From an uncultured Lachnoclostridium sp. (GTDB taxonomy: Bacteria; Bacillota; Clostridia; Lachnospirales; Lachnospiraceae), in the NCBI GenBank assembly GCA_958425285.1, contig CATZVV010000045.1, forward strand, positions 1 through 9,846: a DNA stretch of 9,846 nucleotides, read 5' to 3'. Below the pieces are notes generated by a model. That model ran no database searches. It had not been told where the DNA came from and worked only from the letters and a program-made list of their open reading frames with translations. The translations under genes and the position numbers were made by a program. The number at the start of each line of letters is the position of its first letter. The stretch's first letter is position 1. Of the stretch, positions 1 through 6,156 are shown one piece after another.

Positions 1-1202
1 CAACCCTTAAATTCCTCCGTAACCTGCTCCGGTGTTAAAATAAGATGACCTTCTGAAATGGTAAACTGACGTACACGTGTCAAGCCATGCATTTCACCAG
101 ACTCCTCATTTCGGAACAGGGTAGAGGTTTCCCCATAACGGCATGGCAAATCACGATAACTTTTCTGACTTGCCTTGTACACATAATATTGAAATGGACA
201 CGTCATTGGACGCAAAGCAAATACTTCATCATCCTTTTCTTCGTCTCCCAGTACAAACATTCCTTCCTTATAATGACCCCAATGATCTGAAATCACATAA
301 AGATCACTTTTCGCCATTAACGGTGTCTTCGTCCGCATATAACCCCGTTTTGTTTCCTCATCCTCAATCCACCGCTGCATGGTCTGAATCATAGTAGCAC
401 CTTTTGGCATCATAAGTGGAAGCCCCTGTCCAATTACATCAACAGTTGTAAACAACTCCATTTCCCGTCCCAGCTTATTATGATCCCTCTTTTTAATATC
501 TTCCAGATAATCAAGGTATTCTTTTAATTCATCTTTTTTCGTATATGCTGTTCCATATACACGGGTAAGCATTTTATTGTTCTCATTTCCCCTCCAGTAT
601 GCTCCGGAAGAAGAAATCAATTTAAACGCCTTAATCGGTTTGGTCGTCATCAGATGTGGACCCGCACAAAGATCTGTAAAATCACCCTGTTTATAAAAAG
701 AAATCACTGCATCTTCCGGCAAATCCTCAATCAATTCCACTTTATATGGCTCTTCTTTTTCCTTCATAAACTGAATTGCCTCTTCTCTTGGAAGCGTAAA
801 ACGTTCCAAATCTACACCCTCTTTTATAATCTTCTTCATTTCCTTTTCAATTTCATCAAGGGCAGCACGGTCCAGACTCTGCATGTCAAAGTCATAATAA
901 AAACCTGTATCGATGGAAGGTCCAATTGCCAATTTTGCTTCCGGATAAAGCCTCTTCACTGCCTGTGCCAACACATGGGATGCCGTATGGCGATAAGCTT
1001 TTTTTCCAGCCTCAGAATCAAACGTCAAAATATTCAATTCATGTTCGCCATCAAGCGTAGTACGCAAATCAACAATCTCACCATCTACCTCTGCAGCACA
1101 TGCAACTCGTGCCAGACCTTCACTAATATCCTTTGCAATATCAATAATTGACATTGGTTTGGCATATTCTTTGCTAGAACCATCCTTTAAAATAACTTTC
1201 AT
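1..1202 (-). CDS. thrS: Threonyl-tRNA synthetase, N-terminal 400 residues (3' end outside window)
   Basis: This cytoplasmic class II synthetase charges tRNA-Thr with threonine. I translated the whole visible stretch and it is open without frameshift. An N-terminal TGS domain (about residues 1-61) is followed by the editing domain, whose metal-site residues are all present: H72 and H76 (HTASH), then C179 and H183 (CAGPH). The catalytic domain shows the zinc-site Cys C335 in RPMTCP, motif 2 from about R355 to R364 (RYGETSTLFRNE) and H386 in ISEGH, the second expected zinc ligand. The third ligand and the anticodon-binding domain lie off the window. I chose the ATG at 1200-1202, which gives the usual MKVILKDGS start with AAAGGA 12 nt upstream; an in-frame ATG four codons earlier abuts that AAAGGA and is less likely. 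Expression should be under the T-box leader just upstream. Identity is very secure. Confidence 0.97.
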   Translation of the reverse strand, partial: MKVILKDGSSKEYAKPMSIIDIAKDISEGLARVACAAEVDGEIVDLRTTLDGEHELNILTFDSEAGKKAYRHTASHVLAQAVKRLYPEAKLAIGPSIDTGFYYDFDMQSLDRAALDEIEKEMKKIIKEGVDLERFTLPREEAIQFMKEKEEPYKVELIEDLPEDAVISFYKQGDFTDLCAGPHLMTTKPIKAFKLISSSGAYWRGNENNKMLTRVYGTAYTKKDELKEYLDYLEDIKKRDHNKLGREMELFTTVDVIGQGLPLMMPKGATMIQTMQRWIEDEETKRGYMRTKTPLMAKSDLYVISDHWGHYKEGMFVLGDEEKDDEVFALRPMTCPFQYYVYKASQKSYRDLPCRYGETSTLFRNEESGEMHGLTRVRQFTISEGHLILTPEQVTEEFKG

Positions 1203-1275
1203 CGTTTCATTCATTCCTTTCTGTCTGATTTTCGGTAAAAAAGAAACCGGCCAATGACCAATTCACTTTTCGATC

Positions 1276-1490
1276 AAATAAAAAAGCCCCATCCCTTTTA
1301 AACGCATCTACGTTTAAAAGGGACGAGGCAAAAAATATCGCTCGCGGTTCCACCCTCTTTAGTGCATATGAACACTCAGCTTCATTTGATGATAACGGAA
1401 TCACCGGACCGGATTGGGGCCACTCAGAGGTAGTCTTCATATGCTTCTCATCAAGGTACTTCCAGCCATGGTACCTCTCTCTGTCATGTT
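1276..1490 (-). promoter_or_regulatory. Threonine-specific T-box riboswitch in the thrS leader
   Basis: The leader RNA reads uncharged tRNA-Thr and lets transcription continue into thrS when charging is low. The conserved T-box core GGGTGGAACCGCGAG lies at 1341-1355 on the minus strand. The antiterminator can be drawn directly: AGGG (1353-1356) pairs with CCCU (1319-1322), CGAG (1341-1344) pairs with CUCG (1324-1327), and the bulge UGGAACCG (1345-1352) carries UGGA for the tRNA 3' end. In stem I, AGAGG (1474-1478) pairs with CCUCU (1426-1430), and GGTAC/GTACC (1471-1475 and 1455-1459) encloses a GGCTGGAA loop. The specifier region reads ACUACC (1429-1434). With ACU at 1432-1434 and A as the following base, it is a threonine codon, which matches the downstream gene. 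Confidence 0.95.
1277..1329 (-). terminator. Regulated intrinsic terminator of the thrS T-box
   Basis: Two 19-nt arms (1311-1329 and 1286-1304) close a six-base loop TAGATG. In the RNA all 19 positions pair, two of them as G-U wobbles, and the stem is followed by six U residues (1280-1285). The 5' arm contains the CUCG and CCCU segments that the antiterminator also needs, so the two structures exclude each other, as expected for a T-box switch. Confidence 0.95.
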
Positions 1491-1528
1491 CCACATACTA
1501 CTCTTCTCTTCTACGTGTTCTTTTTCTC

Positions 1529-1557
1529 ATTATAGGCATGAAATTTTAAAATGTCAA
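1529..1557 (-). promoter_or_regulatory. thrS promoter, perfect sigma-A consensus
   Basis: On the minus strand TTGACA (1552-1557) and TATAAT (1529-1534) are separated by exactly 17 bp (1535-1551). Both hexamers match the housekeeping consensus without a mismatch. The predicted start near 1522 gives a leader of about 320 nt containing the whole T-box. Such a strong promoter fits control exerted mainly by attenuation rather than by initiation. Confidence 0.92.
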
Positions 1558-1561
1558 CGAA

Positions 1562-1595
1562 AAACTTCAATATCGTCTATAGCAATACCATATTG
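1562..1595 (-). terminator. Possible weak terminator after the hydrogenase-like sensor gene
   Basis: Immediately after the TGA stop, CAATAT (1590-1595) and ATATTG (1568-1573) can pair on the minus strand across a 16-nt loop, followed by AAGTTTTTC. The stem is only six AU-rich pairs with a large loop, so it would be inefficient, and read-through into the thrS leader is possible. Confidence 0.3.
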
Positions 1596-3527
1596 TCACG
1601 GCTTTAATATATTACTTGTACTTTGGATGACTTCATGAACCTGTCTGGCAATCTGTGATACAACAGCCATAGACTGCTGAATTCCCATGCTGTTATCCGA
1701 TGCCTGATTTACATTTCCAATTGTACTGTTAACTGCACCCAGCAATTCATGAATGGTAGCTTCAAAGCTATATAAAACCTCGTTGATTTCTTCAATTGCA
1801 CAATGAATCGCTTCATCGTTCTCTTTCGCACTTCCGACCGAATCTCTGGAATTTTCGGACAAATTTTTAATATTGGCTGCTACAACAGCAAAACCTTTCC
1901 CCGCCTCTCCTGCTCTTGCTGCCTCTATAGCCGCATTTAAGGAAAGAAGATTAATCTTCCCGGCAATACTTTCTACATCCTTTGTCATATCATTATATTT
2001 TTCTACACTCTGATTAATATTCTGTACAGCGTCCGCAATATTCTCGTTCAATTGATTTAATTGATTCATATGATCTGCAACACGCCCCATTTCGTCAGAG
2101 CTTTTTTGTCCTGATTCCCGAATTTTATCAGCCTCTTCTTTTACATTCTGTATGCTATGTTCTAACTCAACAAACACTTCCATCAATTCTTCATTCATTG
2201 TTAATACACGCTGATTGATAGAATTGACCTGCTGCCTCTCCTGGCGAATTGTATTCATCACATATTGGTGACAGTTTTCCTTTTCATTAATTCCACGGGC
2301 AAGTGCAATGGCCATCTCACGACAGGATTTATAACCGCAGGAATGACAATCAAAATGTTTTTCAACTTCCGTCGTTTTGCCAAGTACTCGAAAAGACTTC
2401 TCAATATCCGTTTCTGACACTTCAACACTGTTGACTGTATGTGGCTGGTAAACACGAATAAAATCATTTAATTCCAATTGCTTATCAAACATTGCAAACT
2501 GCTTGTCCATACCCTTTTTTGTAACATTCTCTTTTCGGCTTTTTCGTGCATAGTGTTCTACATCATGCATAATATCATTCATAACAAAACGATGATAATT
2601 TACACCGGTGGCCGGTCCTCCGTTACACCCGGTTTCACAATTTAGTACATCAAATACAACTGGTAGTTTTTGTTCATCCTGCTCCAGATAAATCTCCAAA
2701 TCACTATATAACCGATCTACACCTTCTGAGGTAATCACTTTCATATCCGGTTTATGAATCAACAGATTTGTCATCAGCCCTCCCGGTTTTGAATAAATTG
2801 CACCCTCCATTCCGGGCTGCTCATCAAATTCAAATTCACTGTAGATTTTCACCTGTGGAAGATTGACCCCTTTTTCATCAAAATATTTTTTTAAATGATC
2901 CATTGTAACGTTATAATCAACAAGTCCGGTTTCCCTAAACTCATCAATCTTTGCAATGCATGGTGATAAGGCTGCAAGTTTTCCTTTAAAACCCAAAACC
3001 TTTCTTATGTAAATTGCGCTGCACAGCATCGGACTCTGAATCGGGGAAAGATAAGGAATCAACTCCTGCTTATGTCGTAATATATAATTAACGACAGCCG
3101 CACATGGCTGGGATATTACTTTTTTTTCAGGTTTTTTCTCCAAATACTTTAGATGCGCCCACGTACATATATCTGCTCCAAAAGATACATCATAAATTGC
3201 TTTTACCCCATTATTTCTCAACCACTGAAGTGCATGCCTCCAGTTTCCATCAAACGCAATTTTAATTGATGGAGCAGCAATCATGGCAATTTCCTCTCCA
3301 TCTTGCAAATCAGTCAAAAACTGCTTTATATCATCTGTAAAGCTCCTTGCCCGATGAGTACAAGCTTTAATACAGGCCCCACACTTAATACACTTTTCAT
3401 CATCAATTGTAATGCGAAGATTCCCCTTCTCATCTAATTTCGCTACATTCGCATCTCCGGCAGGACAATTTCTGACACATGCATTACAACCAACACATTT
3501 TTCCACATCCACTTGAATAATGCTCAT
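1596..3527 (-). CDS. Sensory [FeFe]-hydrogenase-like protein fused to a chemoreceptor (MCP) signalling domain
   Basis: This 643-aa protein has no transmembrane segment, so it should be cytoplasmic. Residues 1-60 form a 2[4Fe-4S] ferredoxin domain (C11, C14, C17, C21; C46, C49, C52, C56). Residues about 75-330 resemble the H-cluster domain of iron-only hydrogenases. The four expected cluster Cys are present: C142 (SQPCAAV), C190 (SPCIAK, with K193), C297 and C301 (NCETGC). C394, C397, C402 and C419 form a small Fe-S domain of the PF04060 type. The rest is a coiled coil with a chemoreceptor tip at 531-550 (NAAIEAARAGEAGKGFAVVA). The Cys before the first H-cluster ligand, normally part of the proton path, is P141, as expected for a sensor rather than a production enzyme. 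The likely role is H2 or redox sensing that signals to CheA/CheW; this is inference. AGGAGG lies 7 nt before the ATG. HydE/F/G-type maturation genes are not in the window. A purely redox sensor without a complete H-cluster is the main alternative. Confidence 0.9.
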   Translation of the reverse strand: MSIIQVDVEKCVGCNACVRNCPAGDANVAKLDEKGNLRITIDDEKCIKCGACIKACTHRARSFTDDIKQFLTDLQDGEEIAMIAAPSIKIAFDGNWRHALQWLRNNGVKAIYDVSFGADICTWAHLKYLEKKPEKKVISQPCAAVVNYILRHKQELIPYLSPIQSPMLCSAIYIRKVLGFKGKLAALSPCIAKIDEFRETGLVDYNVTMDHLKKYFDEKGVNLPQVKIYSEFEFDEQPGMEGAIYSKPGGLMTNLLIHKPDMKVITSEGVDRLYSDLEIYLEQDEQKLPVVFDVLNCETGCNGGPATGVNYHRFVMNDIMHDVEHYARKSRKENVTKKGMDKQFAMFDKQLELNDFIRVYQPHTVNSVEVSETDIEKSFRVLGKTTEVEKHFDCHSCGYKSCREMAIALARGINEKENCHQYVMNTIRQERQQVNSINQRVLTMNEELMEVFVELEHSIQNVKEEADKIRESGQKSSDEMGRVADHMNQLNQLNENIADAVQNINQSVEKYNDMTKDVESIAGKINLLSLNAAIEAARAGEAGKGFAVVAANIKNLSENSRDSVGSAKENDEAIHCAIEEINEVLYSFEATIHELLGAVNSTIGNVNQASDNSMGIQQSMAVVSQIARQVHEVIQSTSNILKP

Positions 3528-3572
3528 TCAAATACCTCCTTTTTACAGCGGACTTATAATCTCCATGTTATA

Positions 3573-3601
3573 ATTCTACTATATTTATAAGCAGCAATCA
3601 A
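3573..3601 (-). promoter_or_regulatory. Promoter of the hydrogenase-MCP gene
   Basis: On the minus strand TTGATT (3596-3601) and TAGAAT (3573-3578) are separated by 17 bp. Each hexamer is close to the sigma-A consensus. T-rich plus-strand runs at 3606-3640 place A-tracts directly upstream of the -35 on the promoter strand, where an UP element would lie. The predicted leader is about 40 nt and ends in a strong AGGAGG site at 3535-3540. Confidence 0.65.
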
Positions 3602-3660
3602 TTTCTTTTTCTCTTTTTCAACACTTTTTGACACTTTTTTCTTTCACAATGTTAATTCAA

Positions 3661-3689
3661 TTGATAATTTATGTCTGTTATGCTATATT
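3661..3689 (+). promoter_or_regulatory. thyX promoter with extended -10
   Basis: TTGATA (3661-3666) and TATATT (3684-3689) are separated by 17 bp, and TG at 3681-3682 gives an extended -10 (TGCTATATT). An overlapping TATAAT at 3689-3694 has no well-spaced -35 and is less likely. A further TTGACA at 3628-3633 pairs only with the poor GTTAAT at 3651-3656. Confidence 0.65.
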
Positions 3690-3729
3690 ATAATGTAAAT
3701 AAATTTTATAGAATAAAGGAGCCAAAGGC

Positions 3730-4368
3730 ATGAAGGCAATAAAACCGTATGTAGAGATTATAGATATGAACCATTATGATGAAATCATTAAAAAAATAGA
3801 GAAAATTGGACGAGTATGCTATAAAAGTGAAGCTAACATTTCAGAAGATTCCGCAGAACGTTTTATTTCCAATATTATCCGGCGCGGACACGAATCTGTA
3901 ATTGAACACGAAGCAATCACTGTAAGGATGGTCTGCGACCGTGGAGTAACACATGAAATTGTGCGTCACCGTATTGCCAGTTATAGCCAGGAAAGTACAC
4001 GTTATTGTAATTATATGGGGGATAAATTTGATCACCAGATTACTGTAATTGATTTGGCGGGAGGCTTTGAATACGATCTTTCCAAAGAAAACGACCGTGC
4101 AAAATATGAAATATGGACAAAAGCAATGAATTCATGTGAAAAAGCTTATTTTGATATGCTTGAGCTTGGTGCCACACCACAAGAAGCACGTTCTGTACTT
4201 CCCAATTCACTAAAAACAGAAATTGTAATTACGATGAATCTCCGTTCATGGCGCAATTTTTTCCGCTTACGGTGTGATGTGGCTGCACATCCGCAAATGC
4301 GTGAAGTTGCATGTATTGCGTTGGATATTTTTAAAGAAAAACTGCCTATATTCTTTTCTGATTTATAG
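3730..4368 (+). CDS. thyX: Flavin-dependent thymidylate synthase ThyX
   Basis: ThyX makes dTMP from dUMP using methylenetetrahydrofolate, FAD and NADPH, and returns tetrahydrofolate instead of the dihydrofolate made by ThyA. The 212-aa product has the defining RHRxxSxxxxSxRY motif at R79-Y92 (RHRIASYSQESTRY). The C-terminal half carries the usual substrate and flavin region: LPNSLKTE (157-164), N170 with R172, R181 and AHPQMRE (186-192). Length is normal for the family. AGGAG at 3717-3721 sits 8 nt before the ATG. The gene is alone on the plus strand, divergent from the hydrogenase-like sensor gene and convergent with the clpC-radA series. A thyA gene may be absent from this genome, but the window cannot show that. 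Identity is secure. Confidence 0.97.
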   Translation: MKAIKPYVEIIDMNHYDEIIKKIEKIGRVCYKSEANISEDSAERFISNIIRRGHESVIEHEAITVRMVCDRGVTHEIVRHRIASYSQESTRYCNYMGDKFDHQITVIDLAGGFEYDLSKENDRAKYEIWTKAMNSCEKAYFDMLELGATPQEARSVLPNSLKTEIVITMNLRSWRNFFRLRCDVAAHPQMREVACIALDIFKEKLPIFFSDL

Positions 4369-4375
4369 GAAAACT

Positions 4376-4424
4376 CAGGAAGGTCTGACATAACTATGTT
4401 CATTCAAAATCCCAGACCTTCCTG
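4376..4424. terminator. Shared inverted-repeat terminator between convergent genes
   Basis: CAGGAAGGTCTG (4376-4387) and CAGACCTTCCTG (4413-4424) form a perfect 12-bp inverted repeat with a 25-nt loop. The loop itself holds ACAT/ATGT, which could fold further. It starts 7 nt after the thyX stop and 12 nt after the stop of the minus-strand gene. On the minus strand it is followed by AGTTTTCC, a modest U-run; on the plus strand by CAATTATTCTC, which is poorer. It probably ends the minus-strand operon and may also serve thyX. Confidence 0.75.
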
Positions 4425-4436
4425 CAATTATTCTCT

Positions 4437-4907
4437 TCATCGTTTCAACAGATCTTCAATAATCTCACAGGCATCCCCAACCAATTCTGCACAGGGACGT
4501 TTTCTATAATATTCTGCCGTTCTTACTTCGGGCATTGTACCTTCCATCGCCTCTGCACGAACTGTCGGCTTATCCGTACCAAGACCAAGAAGTTCATGAC
4601 AAATGATACTTCCATTCTGCTCGCGAAACTGATTTGCCATTTCTTGTACCAAATCATAATTTTCTTTCTTTGCTTTTGCATCTTTAGGCATTGTCATTCC
4701 ATTCATTAAGCCTGCAATCAGAACCATACCGGAAACTGCGCCGCATACTTCACGCATTCTTCCCATTCCACCACCAAAACCAGATGCAATTCTTTTTGCC
4801 ATTTCCGGCTCCACTCCAAAATCCTCTGCAAAGGTAAGTACAACTGCTTGGGAACAGTTATACCCCTGCTTAAAAAACTCCATGCCGATTTCACGTTTTG
4901 TTTTCAC
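4437..4907 (-). CDS. C_GCAxxG_C_C family protein
   Basis: This 156-aa soluble protein belongs to a small Cys-rich family, common in anaerobes, whose biochemical role is not established. The conserved Cys pattern is present: C18 in YNCSQAV, the GFGGGMGR glycine stretch (43-50), C55 in CGAVSG, C103 in CHELLG and C139 in RPCAEL, with a further C147. Spaced Cys of this kind suggest metal or Fe-S binding or redox chemistry, but that is inference. The start codon is GTG at 4905-4907, with GGAGG 8 nt upstream; no better ATG lies upstream in frame. It is 16 bp downstream of the YdcF-type gene and is the last gene before the shared terminator, so it is likely co-transcribed with radA and the two membrane-protein genes. 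The family call is strong; the function is unknown. Confidence 0.88.
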   Translation of the reverse strand: MKTKREIGMEFFKQGYNCSQAVVLTFAEDFGVEPEMAKRIASGFGGGMGRMREVCGAVSGMVLIAGLMNGMTMPKDAKAKKENYDLVQEMANQFREQNGSIICHELLGLGTDKPTVRAEAMEGTMPEVRTAEYYRKRPCAELVGDACEIIEDLLKR

Positions 4908-4923
4908 TATTCAAGCCTCCATT

Positions 4924-5673
4924 TTACCATATATTTCCAACAACAAAATCCTTTATAAGTGCAAATGCCTCTCTAATATAACTATTCAAATGGAATCCGG
5001 CAGGCGTAGCCGCCCCAAGACCGGATACATTTCCCAATCCATTATTTCGAGCCAAACGAATTCCCCGATATACATGAAATCCATTCGTTACAATTACGAC
5101 GGAAGGATTCTCACCCTCCATCAATCCTTTACTAAAACTTATATTCTGTTTTGTATTCACAGCTTGATTTTCTTCGATAATACGCTCATCCGAAATCCCC
5201 TGCGCAGATAAATAGCCCGCCATCGCCTCTGCCTCGGAAACAGCTTCATCAACCCCCTGACCACCTGATACAATGATTTTAGTCTGTGGATTTTCCACCG
5301 CATAGGAAACAGCTGCATCCAAACGCTTCTTTAATATGAGAGAAGGTTGTGTCCCATTGACTTTTGCCCCCAAAACAATAAGATAATCTGCCCGCTCTAC
5401 TGGTTTTTCATTTGCATGATAAATTAATATTCCTTGAATAATACCAAATATAGTAAGCCCAAAAGTAATTGCAGTGCGAAGAAAAATCTTCCATCCAATC
5501 GGCAATTGTATATCATGCCGTCTTCCATATATGATCATCCCACCACAAACTGCAAAAATCAGAGCAATCCCAATCCAAAAAAAACCGAAGGACGCAAAAT
5601 ATCCGCTATATATAGAAATACCTAAATAATATGCAATACAACACCCTGACAAAATAAAACAAAAGACTGCCAT
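4924..5673 (-). CDS. YdcF/ElyC/SanA-type (DUF218) membrane protein
   Basis: The 249-aa product has about three hydrophobic segments at the N-terminus (about 2-20, 28-48 and 63-85), followed by a DUF218 domain. Its typical features are ADYLIVLGA (95-103), a following RL (117-118), IIVSGGQG (133-140), SEAEAM (146-151) and the NTKQN stretch near 173-177. Relatives include SanA and ElyC, linked to envelope barrier function and peptidoglycan precursor handling in enterobacteria, and YdcF, reported to bind S-adenosylmethionine; the reaction is not known. The domain lies just after the third membrane segment, but its side of the membrane cannot be judged safely. The ribosome binding site AGGAG overlaps the stop codon of the preceding gene, which points to translational coupling. 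The link to radA is unexplained. Confidence 0.85.
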   Translation of the reverse strand: MAVFCFILSGCCIAYYLGISIYSGYFASFGFFWIGIALIFAVCGGMIIYGRRHDIQLPIGWKIFLRTAITFGLTIFGIIQGILIYHANEKPVERADYLIVLGAKVNGTQPSLILKKRLDAAVSYAVENPQTKIIVSGGQGVDEAVSEAEAMAGYLSAQGISDERIIEENQAVNTKQNISFSKGLMEGENPSVVIVTNGFHVYRGIRLARNNGLGNVSGLGAATPAGFHLNSYIREAFALIKDFVVGNIW

Positions 5674-5682
5674 TTACTCTCC

Positions 5683-6141
5683 TCACTTCCAACGTAATAA
5701 CGCAATAACAAATAAAACAACTACCATACTGATTTCATTCAGCACGGCGCAAAAAAAACCACTTACCGCCCGTTTGGCGAAAGAAACCCCTTTCATTAAC
5801 AAACCGTTTGCAATCCATAAAACCAAAGCTATACCGCAAACTAAAGTAACCATTGTAGATGTACCAATCTCTTCCATATTTACCCGAAATAAAGCAATGG
5901 AAATAGCTGCTCCAACCAGATTCGTCACAATGGATACCGGATAAAACATATTGCATTTTATTGCTTTTGAAAAAAGCACGTTAATAAAACCAACCAACCC
6001 CGCAAGATATAACATATATTCCGTATAACCGAGCGTTCCTTCTTTGGGTCCGAACAGAGTAAATCCAACACCAACCAAAATAGCCAACCCTGAAATTATT
6101 AGCTTTCTCTTTATTGTAAACCATTCCTTTACCTGATTCAT
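5683..6141 (-). CDS. Small multi-pass membrane protein of unknown function
   Basis: I do not recognise this 152-aa protein. After a short basic N-terminus (MNQVKEWFTIKRK) it has four or five hydrophobic segments at about 13-30, 40-58, 66-85, 93-114 and 132-149. The first loop contains GPKEGTLGYTEY. No catalytic motif or clear family signature can be seen, so it could be a small transporter or a membrane organiser; neither is supported. GGAGG lies 6-7 nt before the ATG. It starts 15 bp after the radA stop and ends 9 bp before the YdcF-type gene, so it is surely in the same operon. The coding call is strong because of the spacing, ribosome binding site and membrane-like composition. Confidence 0.85.
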   Translation of the reverse strand: MNQVKEWFTIKRKLIISGLAILVGVGFTLFGPKEGTLGYTEYMLYLAGLVGFINVLFSKAIKCNMFYPVSIVTNLVGAAISIALFRVNMEEIGTSTMVTLVCGIALVLWIANGLLMKGVSFAKRAVSGFFCAVLNEISMVVVLFVIALLRWK

Positions 6142-6156
6142 AATGTTCCTCCATAT

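Noticed and set aside
654..1151. A 165-codon plus-strand open frame within thrS
   Set aside because: It is a shadow of the thrS reading frame, with low-complexity hydrophobic and Cys-rich translation and no family resemblance.
1207..1494. A 95-codon minus-strand open frame upstream of thrS
   Set aside because: It lies entirely over the T-box stem, antiterminator and terminator, whose structure explains the sequence, and it has no protein-like features.
3610..3640. CtsR-like heptad repeat on the minus strand (TGTCAAA followed by a TGTTGAA variant)
   Set aside because: The second half does not read GTCAAA at the required spacing, so the tandem CtsR consensus is not met; the repeat is better described as phased A-tracts.
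3643..3666. Rex operator between thyX and the sensor gene
   Set aside because: The half-sites are in the wrong order (TTnACA then TGTnAA) compared with the TTGTnAA-spacer-TTnACAA consensus.
4146..4403. Minus-strand open frame opposite the end of thyX
   Set aside because: It is antisense to well-conserved ThyX residues and runs through the terminator repeat, with no ribosome binding site.
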